Assembly: GCA_947494335.1 (NCBI GenBank)
Contig: CANLUT010000002.1
Span: 372,001 to 436,000 of the forward strand
Reading direction: 5' to 3'
DNA: 64,000 nucleotides
DNA from: Oligoflexales bacterium
GTDB taxonomy: Bacteria > Bdellovibrionota_B > Oligoflexia > Oligoflexales > RGVZ01
Part shown: piece by piece, positions 43,000-51,102 of the stretch
Position numbering within the stretch: position 1 is the first letter of the stretch
Layout: every line of letters begins with the position of its first letter
Program-made: the position numbers and the translations under genes
The notes under the pieces: generated by a model
Told to the model about the DNA's origin: nothing
The model's input: the letters and a program-made list of their open reading frames with translations, nothing else
Databases searched by the model: none

Positions 43000-45360
43000 A
43001 TGAAAAATGTAATCGACAAAATTAAAAAATCAGCGACGTTTATTGTTGCGCTGACTTTAAGCGTGCAGCCAATTGTTGCACAAGCTCGCAGTGTCGATTG
43101 GTTAGCCGTGGATCTGGAAACGACGCAACTCGTTGAAGACCCAAGTTTTGGAAGAGCTGCTGCACGTTCGTACTTCGATGACCATCCACAGGAATCAGTT
43201 AGCCTGACCCAAGCTCTGCGAAATGTTCTTGATTCAACAAAATCGAACGATACTCGTTATCTGGTGGAAGCGCTTGTGCTGCCGCAAATCCTGGATGCGT
43301 CTTCATGGCTACAGCAGATGCCAAGAGCGCAAGTGATACCCGAGGAAAAAAATGATCTAGCAGATCAGCGTAAAGTTCGGTGCAGATTTGATTCTGTAGC
43401 AACAAAAGTGATCTGTAATGATGTGAAAAAATCTCAGATAAGTATGGCCGTAAACTTAAACGAAATTCCTAATACGCAATATGCAGCGTCCGTATTTGAA
43501 AGAATTTCTTTACAAGGAAAACATCGCTTGCCTGCGGTGGCTGAGGCTGGCACTCAACCTGAGAAGGCGCAGGAAATGCCCACAGCAATTAAATTAGTAT
43601 CTGGTCACGAAGGTCTAATAACCGTCGACGGTGGGGCGATTGAATTCAGCAAAATTGGCGACGCGAGAACGGTCTCGCTCGATCCAGCTCTTGGGGCTTT
43701 GGACTGGTCCATGTTTGTGCGCAGTGCCGAAAGCCTTTCATGGGATCAAAACGCCCGCGCCCTAAAAGCTCTAAAAACGGGCCCCACGGAAGTATTTGTT
43801 GTGACGCCGGGTCGAATTAGCATCATCAATGTTTTGGTCAAAGGCAGTACACCTGCTAGTGCATCTGCAGTGATAGGACGAAAATCAAAAACAGATGAGC
43901 GGATCCAGGTTGCATCATCGTTGGCAAGTTTAGACGGCCTTGATTATGCAGTAACTCATGGCCCAATTTCAGGTAACCACGGTGGACTCACCAACGAGGC
44001 AGCAGATCTTATCGTTGCAAATGAAGTTACACAACTTGGCGCGTCGGGAATCTCTGGATCAAACTCTTTTTCACGCGCGAAGTCGAAGGTGGCATTCACA
44101 TCAGTTATCTTGAAGGTCGTGGATGATCGGTCAAGTCAAGGCGCTGCAAATTACCCGCTTAGCGGCATTCGCGTGAAGATTGCAGGTACTGAATTTAATG
44201 AGTTGACGAATGGGCGCGGTGAAGTTGAAGTGAGAGATGTGCCAGTTGGATCAAGACTTCTCATCGAGTTGTCTGATAATCGTGGCCACATCATGCCGCA
44301 AATTTCTGACGTTTACATCTCAAGAGACATCACAACAGGAAAAGTTTTGCAACCAGTCGTGACGGCGCGTCGTTTTGCATCAATTGATTTTGCGGCAAGA
44401 GCTGTTGGTGTTGTGCAAGACATGCAAAAATCAAGTCTTTGCGGAACAGTCGCAAAAGGCCGAGATCTTTTAGCGGGACATACGGTCAGCCTAGATGTTG
44501 CCGCCGCAGGTCCTTTCTATTTTAATCATCTTGGATATGCAGATGTTCGCATGTCCAGTACAGGTCGCGATGGTCAGTTTTGTTTCTTTAATATAGAGCC
44601 AGGACCGGCGACGTTGGCGATTCGGTCCTCACAGTCAAGTCAGGTGTTTGCTACAGCCCTGGGTGCTGTGGTTGGCCGGCACCATGAAGAGCGTTTCAAT
44701 ATCGGAGACCTTAAATATGTTGCCGCAACGATGGCTGCGGTTTCAGCGGCAAGCGAGCAACTTGGAAGTGATGTAAATCGCGCTAATCAGCACGATCTCG
44801 TTGAAAACGGCGAAGTTTACGCGGTAGGAAGTGGAGAAACTATGGTTCCGCTTGATGATGGCCGACTCACAACCGCCGAAGCCGTCTGGTCCCATAAGGG
44901 GCGCGTCTGGACTGTTAGCAGTTCGTCGGACTTTGAAACGACAGTCCAAGCCCTTTCTGGGGAGAGCGGTCATGCAGGACAGGTTTTAAAGCTTGTTCCC
45001 AATGGATTTGTAAATGACATGGCTTACTTTGCACACACAACACATAGTGGTGATCTTGGAAGTGTTGTTGTTGAGCATGGTCAGCTTGGTGGTCATGGAA
45101 CGTCCTCAGTAAAGGTTCGCTTGGTTGATGCGTTTGGTCGTGATGTTGGTGACGGTTGGTACTTTGCAGATAGTCCTGTCGCCAAAGCAATATTCTTTAA
45201 CGTTCCACCAGGGCACTATGCGATGCTTGTGGAAACGGAATCTGGGCACTGGATCTCTGCAGACACAGTTCTCGTCTACAGTGATTCTCTATCCTATGTC
45301 AAAACTGGTAGCGCCGTTGAGCGTCGCGCATCTGCAAAAGCTCAGGCGTCACTCGAGTAA
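43000..45360 (+). CDS. large exported protein with beta-sandwich modules
   Basis: A 786-residue protein with a signal peptide (Lys-rich start, hydrophobic Ile/Val/Ala core, cleavage near Ala-Gln-Ala-Arg-Ser at about residue 30). I do not recognise the full-length family. Two beta-sandwich modules of the carboxypeptidase-regulatory/Cna-B type are suggested: about 365-440 (YPLSGIRVKIAGTEF... TNGRGEVEVRDVPVG) and about 475-555 (GRDGQFCFFNIEPGPATLAI), with a third near the C-terminus (FFNVPPGHYAMLVET). Such modules are structural or surface-adhesion folds. Two internal Cys (Cys128, Cys139) could form a disulphide. It appears to be monocistronic, with strong terminator upstream. Probably surface or periplasmic. 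Confidence 0.6.
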   Translation: MKNVIDKIKKSATFIVALTLSVQPIVAQARSVDWLAVDLETTQLVEDPSFGRAAARSYFDDHPQESVSLTQALRNVLDSTKSNDTRYLVEALVLPQILDASSWLQQMPRAQVIPEEKNDLADQRKVRCRFDSVATKVICNDVKKSQISMAVNLNEIPNTQYAASVFERISLQGKHRLPAVAEAGTQPEKAQEMPTAIKLVSGHEGLITVDGGAIEFSKIGDARTVSLDPALGALDWSMFVRSAESLSWDQNARALKALKTGPTEVFVVTPGRISIINVLVKGSTPASASAVIGRKSKTDERIQVASSLASLDGLDYAVTHGPISGNHGGLTNEAADLIVANEVTQLGASGISGSNSFSRAKSKVAFTSVILKVVDDRSSQGAANYPLSGIRVKIAGTEFNELTNGRGEVEVRDVPVGSRLLIELSDNRGHIMPQISDVYISRDITTGKVLQPVVTARRFASIDFAARAVGVVQDMQKSSLCGTVAKGRDLLAGHTVSLDVAAAGPFYFNHLGYADVRMSSTGRDGQFCFFNIEPGPATLAIRSSQSSQVFATALGAVVGRHHEERFNIGDLKYVAATMAAVSAASEQLGSDVNRANQHDLVENGEVYAVGSGETMVPLDDGRLTTAEAVWSHKGRVWTVSSSSDFETTVQALSGESGHAGQVLKLVPNGFVNDMAYFAHTTHSGDLGSVVVEHGQLGGHGTSSVKVRLVDAFGRDVGDGWYFADSPVAKAIFFNVPPGHYAMLVETESGHWISADTVLVYSDSLSYVKTGSAVERRASAKAQASLE

Positions 45361-45389
45361 GCTTTGCCGCTTCATTAAATAAACTGAGT

Positions 45390-46199
45390 CTAAGAGTCTA
45401 GATAGTCTGCCAGCTCTTTAGCGTCTCCGGGTTTCATCTTTTTTGCTATCTCAGCAACCAAATGCAAAGCACCCTCTGCAAATAAAGTTCTATCGAAGGC
45501 TCGATGTGAAATGGAAACCTCTTCTAGGTCACTAATGAAGCGAATGCTGTGTTCTCCGACAACACCGCCTCCACGCACGGCGTGAATACATACGGTGTTC
45601 TTCTCTCTCTTACCTTTCCGTTCAAAGATGACTTTGAGTTTTGGATCGGTTTGCTCGACCACCTTCGCCAAAAAAATTGCTGTTCCACTGGGTGCATCAG
45701 CTTTTCTTGCGTGATGGGTTTCGATGATTTCAATATCAAATCCTGCAGGAGAAAGTGTGCTGACAGCAACTTTTGCAAGTTTTGCCATGGTGGCAACACC
45801 AAGGCTAGTGTTTCCTGCTAGCAGGAGTTTGTGCCGGCCTTTATGGGCCGCCTTGAAAAGCGCCGATCGCTGTTTGTTGTCAAGCCCGGTCGTTCCAACA
45901 AGAACAACTTTGCCGGTCGCATGCTCCAATGCTTTTGTCAGCGAGGATGTTCCTTTTGGTGAGCTAAAATCGATCACGATATCGACTCCCTGCAAGACGG
46001 CAGCGAGAGCTTTTTCGGAAAATTTAAGGACAGCCGTATGTTTTGCGTCAAAGGCCTTAATCTCACGTTCATCCACAGATGAAGCAAGGTTCAGGCTTGG
46101 GTGATTTTTCATTGCGTGAATCAATTGCAGGCCCATGCGCCCCGAGGCACCGTAAATGAGGCAAGACATTTGTGCCGTTGATTTAACTTTTTTTGTCAT
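45390..46199 (-). CDS. dapB: 4-hydroxy-tetrahydrodipicolinate reductase
   Basis: A 269-residue enzyme with the N-terminal nucleotide motif YGASGRMGLQ (about 15-24), DFSSPKG, GTTGLDNKQ and the substrate motif ETHHARKADAPSGTA with the catalytic His/Lys. It reduces HTPA to tetrahydrodipicolinate in the lysine/DAP pathway. I use the ATG at 46197-46199, 16 bases after the dapA stop; an in-frame ATG at 46241 overlaps dapA. It is the last gene in the ArgH-like/dapA/dapB operon. Confidence 0.95.
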   Translation of the reverse strand: MTKKVKSTAQMSCLIYGASGRMGLQLIHAMKNHPSLNLASSVDEREIKAFDAKHTAVLKFSEKALAAVLQGVDIVIDFSSPKGTSSLTKALEHATGKVVLVGTTGLDNKQRSALFKAAHKGRHKLLLAGNTSLGVATMAKLAKVAVSTLSPAGFDIEIIETHHARKADAPSGTAIFLAKVVEQTDPKLKVIFERKGKREKNTVCIHAVRGGGVVGEHSIRFISDLEEVSISHRAFDRTLFAEGALHLVAEIAKKMKPGDAKELADYLDS

Positions 46200-46215
46200 G
46201 AATAGCCTGCATTTT

Positions 46216-47112
46216 TTAGAGGATACTTCGTAGCTGATCATTTGCAGCTTCTATTGTTCTCTTGATAAGCGAGTAATTTTCTTCTGTCACGGGCGCAAGG
46301 GGCGCTCTCAGTGTGTTGCGTCCTAATCCAACAATTTCCAGGGCAGCCTTCAGTGGGCATGGATTCGTTTCACAAAAGAGAACATCAATAGCAGGTAAAA
46401 GAACTTTATGGATTGCCAAAGCCCGGTCATTTTTCTGAGCTGCAAATGCATTAGTTAATGCGACCATAGCTTCTGGAAAAATATTTGATACGACGCTGAT
46501 CACGCCCGTTCCGCCGACGGCAAGGCTTGCCAGATAGGTCGGGTCATCACCGCTTAAGATGTCTGCTTTTGAGCTGTTTACAACGCGGCTATAGAGAGCG
46601 ATATCACCACTCGCTTCTTTGACAGCCGTGACATTCTTAATTCCAGTTAACGTAGAAATAGCTTGCGAAGATAAGCTTTGCGCCGTTCTCCCCGGAACAT
46701 GATAGAGGCATAGGGGAACAGAGACGCTGTCAGCGATCATCTGATAATGTAATTTTAGTCCAGCGAGATTGGGCTTATTATACGGTGGCGTTACGATCAA
46801 AAGACTATCAGCACCAGCCTCTACACATAGTTTTGAAAGTTCAATACTTTGCGCCGTACTGTTGCCGCCACTTCCCGCCATGACTCGGATATTTGCTGGC
46901 AACAGAGCTCTGGCTTTTCTAACTAGAGAGATTTTTTCTTGAACTGTTAACGTCGGTGCTTCGCCTGTAGTGCCACTGATGACAACACCTGACACACCGC
47001 CTTTTGCCTGATGGGCGAGATGCTTTTCAAATGCCGACCAATCGATGGCCCCGCCGTCGGCAAAGGGGGTCGCAATGGCGGTCCATACTCCACTGAATCG
47101 AGCGTTATTCAT
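46216..47112 (-). CDS. dapA: 4-hydroxy-tetrahydrodipicolinate synthase
   Basis: A 298-residue TIM-barrel aldolase. The landmarks are GTTGEAPTL (about 48-56), the Tyr in LYHVPGRTAQ (about 136), and the Schiff-base Lys in VKEASGD (about 164). It condenses pyruvate and aspartate semialdehyde, the first committed step to DAP/lysine, feeding murein. The ATG has AAGGAC upstream. It starts seven bases after the ArgH-like stop and precedes dapB. Confidence 0.95.
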   Translation of the reverse strand: MNNARFSGVWTAIATPFADGGAIDWSAFEKHLAHQAKGGVSGVVISGTTGEAPTLTVQEKISLVRKARALLPANIRVMAGSGGNSTAQSIELSKLCVEAGADSLLIVTPPYNKPNLAGLKLHYQMIADSVSVPLCLYHVPGRTAQSLSSQAISTLTGIKNVTAVKEASGDIALYSRVVNSSKADILSGDDPTYLASLAVGGTGVISVVSNIFPEAMVALTNAFAAQKNDRALAIHKVLLPAIDVLFCETNPCPLKAALEIVGLGRNTLRAPLAPVTEENYSLIKRTIEAANDQLRSIL

Positions 47113-47119
47113 ATTTACA

Positions 47120-48517
47120 TTAGTCCTTCACGGTAACGGGTGTCGGTGTTGAAAGGCGGCGTTCAGAATTACTAGGCTCTTTAAACGGAATTGCAGGCCG
47201 CGGATCAGTCAGGTCAGATACAACCTGGGTCTTTACTCCACATCCACCAAAAAAAATCCCGACTAAGAAGATGGCCATAGGCGCAGAAAATGGAACAGTC
47301 ACGTTGAGCGCCTTGCGAATTTTCTTTGCAGCTTCCATGAATCGTGATTTTTCACTGGCGCCACCAGGGGTGGCCGTTAGGCTGTCGGCTGTTAATGTTG
47401 CGGCAAATTCCAGCGTTTCTTCTTTAAGGTGCGGATTTATTTTCTTAAGCTCAGCAGCGATGAGAATGGTTGGCAGGGCGTTGTGGTTGCGGCAGTAGTT
47501 CATAAGATCACTGGCAGCGCTGTTGGCTTCGGTTGCGGTTGTGCCGCCTTTAATCAAGTTGCATACGACAGCGCGCTCTACGTCTGCTGACAGCAGATCC
47601 AGACCTGCAAGCTTTTCTTTTGGAGATAAGGACTCGGCAAAAAGCTTTGCTGCAATGTTCATGCGCTGATTAAGTACGAACAATTCATGGAGAAAAAATA
47701 GCCTTCTTGTTTCCCATACGTGTAGGTTTGTGCTGATCTCAAATCTCAAACCCGACAGATGCTGGCATTCGGCAGCCAGAATTTCGCAGGCAGCCTCAAG
47801 ATCTTTCATCTTGCTAATACTGGCAGTGTTGTCACGAAGTCCTGCAACGATCTGACGGACGCTGTAAGACATTTCATCAAAGGCAGTGATTATTCTTCTG
47901 ATGGCTCGCTGCTCGGTACGACAGTAGCTTAACGTTTCTGGCTCGAGTCCGCTAAACCCAACCTGTAATGCAATTCGATGCTCTGCTTCATGCTGGTGGC
48001 CGCTTGTGTCAAGAATATCAGCCGGCCGCATCAGCGACAGCTCATGGATGATTGCTTTCAATTCAGTTGCCGTGTCATGGAGAATTTTTGCCGCATTACA
48101 AAGGACCGACGGAAAAAGCTCACGACGCGTTGTCAACGTTTGAGAGTGAGTTATGAAGGGCCTGTTCATGAAGAGTTCAGCTTTTTTTAGGATCTGATCC
48201 GCCCAAGTGGCAAGCGAGGCGCAGCTTTCAGCCAAAATATTTTTGGTTGAAAGACGCATGTGATTCCAGGCAAATCCGACGACTCCGTAACGGGCAGCTA
48301 GAATATTTAAAAATTCAGCGTCGTGGTCTGCCAGAAGTGGAAGAACAGATGTTTGTGCCGAGGCTAGCTGCGGCGTAACAGCAGCAAGAGATAGTTTTAG
48401 ATTTTCAACAGACCGCTCTGAGATCAGTTCTTCGGTGGCCAAGGCGGAAGCATACGATGTAAGGAGGTCAATGGTGGCGGCATTGTCGAGTTTCAAAAAC
48501 GTCGTCCAGTCCTGCAT
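47120..48517 (-). CDS. ArgH-derived degenerate lyase fused to an LptM-like lipoprotein tail
   Basis: The ATG at 48515-48517 has GAGG seven bases upstream; the product is 465 residues. The body, about residues 1-405, aligns along its length with argininosuccinate lyase: ITHSQTL at the GYTHLQ position, HMRLSTKN at the HTxRSRND signature, ASISKMKD at the catalytic SSIMPQKKNP loop, and a C-terminal part with LIKGGTTATEANSA at 'LVxKGVPFREAH' and TPGG near the end. The catalytic loop and RSRND are lost, so activity as a lyase is unlikely. The last 45 residues form a hydrophobic stretch ending in GGC and a Pro-rich tail, like the LptM lipoprotein encoded between argH and lysA in relatives. It heads the dapA-dapB operon. 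Confidence 0.7.
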   Translation of the reverse strand: MQDWTTFLKLDNAATIDLLTSYASALATEELISERSVENLKLSLAAVTPQLASAQTSVLPLLADHDAEFLNILAARYGVVGFAWNHMRLSTKNILAESCASLATWADQILKKAELFMNRPFITHSQTLTTRRELFPSVLCNAAKILHDTATELKAIIHELSLMRPADILDTSGHQHEAEHRIALQVGFSGLEPETLSYCRTEQRAIRRIITAFDEMSYSVRQIVAGLRDNTASISKMKDLEAACEILAAECQHLSGLRFEISTNLHVWETRRLFFLHELFVLNQRMNIAAKLFAESLSPKEKLAGLDLLSADVERAVVCNLIKGGTTATEANSAASDLMNYCRNHNALPTILIAAELKKINPHLKEETLEFAATLTADSLTATPGGASEKSRFMEAAKKIRKALNVTVPFSAPMAIFLVGIFFGGCGVKTQVVSDLTDPRPAIPFKEPSNSERRLSTPTPVTVKD

Positions 48518-48542
48518 GGGCTCTCCTCGTTTAAGCAAGAGT

Positions 48543-48575
48543 TAAAAAAAAGGCTGGTACCCAAGGATACCAGCC
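48543..48575 (-). terminator. terminator after outer-membrane protein; possible attenuator of the dap operon
   Basis: An eight-base-pair stem (GGCTGGTA/TACCAGCC, arms 48552-48559 and 48568-48575) is followed on the minus strand by seven or eight T. It ends the rny-ymdB-outer-membrane-protein transcript. Only 25 bases separate its T run from the ArgH-like start codon, leaving no room for a promoter after it. Confidence 0.85.
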
Positions 48576-48621
48576 CAATCATAAGTACATAGTCAAAGGC
48601 GACGGGTTGCTGGCGCAAACC

Positions 48622-50268
48622 CTAGAATTTTATCGCAAAGCTGCCAAGAAGTCCAAAGCCCATCTGCGCATCTCTCACGCTAGATGTCTTCCAAGCTTTA
48701 CCCGGAGAGCCAACGGCTCCACCAAGTCCAAGCTCAATCTCTCGCTGGTATTGGTAGGTGTACATTAAGTCAAGTTCATAGCCGAGATCTGACCCATAGA
48801 ATCCAATTGGTCTAGTCGTATCTGTTCCTGAATTTAAATAGCTAACCACCGCTTGTGGAGCGGTTTCTAGCAGTCGACCACTGATAGCTTTGATTTCAAA
48901 GTTACCTGACTCCATGTTTTCGTAGCGGTATCCAAGGCTATAGAGGGCTGTGTTGAGGACCCGATCAGGATTGAATACGCCGCCGATGGCATTTTTGCGA
49001 TTTGTTGAACGGCTATTGAAAAACAGCATGGCTGGATGATAGTTGCGGTGAAACGCCATGGCTTGTGCGCGGTTATCTTCTCGCTTGGATTCGCCGATAG
49101 CCGTATTCCGGGCATCAGAGTTGGCCGTGTCATAGTAGTAGCCGTCAGCATCGCCTGGCGCATAAGCGTAGTCAGCAAACACTAGATGGCGACGCAGATT
49201 TCCTTCATTAAACTCTTCAGGTCCGAGAGATGCTCCCGATTTTTGGATTGTATATTCTAATCGCCCGGCGACACCCATGGAGTTCATGTTGTTTGTCACA
49301 ACTGACTCATCTGAAGAGCGCTTACCTCCCATCGCCACGACGGATGGATCAGCTGTTTTTCCAAGACGGAAGATCAGCTCGTTTTTGAGAGAAAATTTTC
49401 CGAAATAAAATCCTGTGTAGAGATCAAAAAACTTTACATCGGTTTTGGAATCTGTCGAAAGGATGTTGGAGAAGTAAATTCCAACTTGCTTGGCAAAAGA
49501 GCCTGGACCTTTTGTTTTCAGATCGTCGTAGGTGATGCCAAAGAAGAGTTGTTCCATATCATCGGAGGCTTCGTCAGGACCAAAGTCTCCTGTTTTGGAA
49601 TTGAAGTCGTTTTGACGCTGCTGATCAGCGACTGGGCTATCGTATGGGTTATCAATAAAAGTCCCAGTTTCTTGAAGCTTGTCTACGCCAAAGGTAAAGC
49701 CAAGATCTTGGTGCTTCTGCATGTTGACGTCACAGGTAACACCGTCAAAGATTGATGCATCAGTGTCAAACGGACGCTTTCCGCTATTTAGAAATGCACC
49801 GATACCGACGTCACGACTGCGGCGACCGGCTGTCAAAATACAATAATTGAAGGCGTATTTTCCGTAAGCTTCACGGATGACGGGAGTAAGAGATGCGTAA
49901 CCATTGTCAAAAACACTTTGATTTCTGCCGTTACAAGACGTGTCATCGGGTTCGCCAGTGGTTGACGAGCGACGTGGTTCACAGGTCTTTGGTCTTGCTG
50001 TATCGCCAAGGTAAAGGCCACTTTGATTTTCGCCAAGACCAAGACGAAGGTTAAAGCTAGCACGGTCGTTGGCTCTCACTTCGCCGTTTAAATCAAGAGA
50101 CACGCGGGTCGCTTGATAGAGGCCGTTACCCTTTTGAAAGTCGGGAGCTACACGAGTTTCACCGATGAGACCGTAGTGTCCATTGCCGTCCAAAAAAAAT
50201 GCTTGAGCTGGTAGAGATGGAACCAATCCCAATGCGAAGACTGTCGTTGCGGAAATCAAGTGCTTCAT
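48622..50268 (-). CDS. outer-membrane beta-barrel protein (porin-like)
   Basis: A 548-residue protein from the ATG at 50266-50268 (GGGGCG seven bases upstream; an in-frame TTG lies two codons earlier). It has a signal peptide (Lys-His-Leu, hydrophobic core, Pro-Ala-Gln-Ala cleavage near residue 22). The mature protein is a series of strands with alternating aromatic residues and ends in Phe after AIKF, the classic barrel C-terminus. Cys residues in the first third suggest disulphide-linked loops. It follows ymdB by 36 bases, so it is probably cotranscribed with rny and ymdB. Its substrate is unknown. Confidence 0.75.
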   Translation of the reverse strand: MKHLISATTVFALGLVPSLPAQAFFLDGNGHYGLIGETRVAPDFQKGNGLYQATRVSLDLNGEVRANDRASFNLRLGLGENQSGLYLGDTARPKTCEPRRSSTTGEPDDTSCNGRNQSVFDNGYASLTPVIREAYGKYAFNYCILTAGRRSRDVGIGAFLNSGKRPFDTDASIFDGVTCDVNMQKHQDLGFTFGVDKLQETGTFIDNPYDSPVADQQRQNDFNSKTGDFGPDEASDDMEQLFFGITYDDLKTKGPGSFAKQVGIYFSNILSTDSKTDVKFFDLYTGFYFGKFSLKNELIFRLGKTADPSVVAMGGKRSSDESVVTNNMNSMGVAGRLEYTIQKSGASLGPEEFNEGNLRRHLVFADYAYAPGDADGYYYDTANSDARNTAIGESKREDNRAQAMAFHRNYHPAMLFFNSRSTNRKNAIGGVFNPDRVLNTALYSLGYRYENMESGNFEIKAISGRLLETAPQAVVSYLNSGTDTTRPIGFYGSDLGYELDLMYTYQYQREIELGLGGAVGSPGKAWKTSSVRDAQMGFGLLGSFAIKF

Positions 50269-50304
50269 ATGCAAACGCCCCTATGCAAAGCTTTTGAAGG
50301 GATC

Positions 50305-51102
50305 TTAACTGTCTTTGGCAGGAAAACGCAACCGATGAACGCCAGTGCAGGCCCCGGAATCTTCATTAATTTCAAATAACATTCCATAAAACCAAAGATC
50401 ATTTTTAGCTGGTTCAAAGTTTCTTTTTTCGCCAGTTCTTAGGCGACGAACGGCCGAGTCTGGGTCAATCCCTATGACACTGTCGTAGGGCCCGGTCATG
50501 CCAAGATCTGTGACAAAACCAGTGTGGTTTTTAAGAATTCTCTCGTCAGCCGTTGGCACATGGCTGTGGGTTCCGTAAACCGCAGATAAGCGACCAGCCA
50601 GATACTGGCCAAGGCCTTGTTTTTCGCTGGTTGCTTCTGCATGAACATCAAGCAACCGGACCTTTACGTAACTAGGCGTTAAATCAAGCATCTTATCGAC
50701 CATGGCAAAGGGGCAGGAGTTTTCGCCCTTCATAAAGACTTTGCCTAGAAGATTCATGACAGCAACCCGGACTCCCGATTTTGACTCGAGGATACGAAGG
50801 CCTTTGGCTGGGTCATCGACGTTGGACATGTTTGCCGGCAGGACAATTTGCGGATGATCGCGAAACTCGTAAATGTCGCGTTTGTCCATCCAGTGGTTGC
50901 CCATGGTCACGCAGTCGACACCGCAGGAGTTAATGAAGTCATCAAAAATTTTGCGAGTGATGCCAAATCCACCGGCTGAATTCTCGCCGTTGACAATGAT
51001 GAAGTCAGGGGTCATCGACTCACGGACCTTGGCTAAACCGACCTGTAAGGCCTGCCTGCCAGGTCGCCCAATAACATCTCCGACCGCTAGAATTTTAATC
51101 AC
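50305..51102 (-). CDS. ymdB: YmdB-family metallophosphoesterase
   Basis: A 265-residue protein with the YmdB (TIGR00282) motifs: GDVIGRPGR (metal Asp, about 8-16), NGENSAGG, GNHWMD, HAEATSEK and THSHVPTAD. The family has 2',3'-cyclic-nucleotide phosphodiesterase activity. Its start overlaps the rny stop, the usual rny-ymdB arrangement, so translation is coupled and a shared role in RNA turnover is plausible. The outer-membrane gene follows. Confidence 0.93.
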   Translation of the reverse strand: MIKILAVGDVIGRPGRQALQVGLAKVRESMTPDFIIVNGENSAGGFGITRKIFDDFINSCGVDCVTMGNHWMDKRDIYEFRDHPQIVLPANMSNVDDPAKGLRILESKSGVRVAVMNLLGKVFMKGENSCPFAMVDKMLDLTPSYVKVRLLDVHAEATSEKQGLGQYLAGRLSAVYGTHSHVPTADERILKNHTGFVTDLGMTGPYDSVIGIDPDSAVRRLRTGEKRNFEPAKNDLWFYGMLFEINEDSGACTGVHRLRFPAKDS

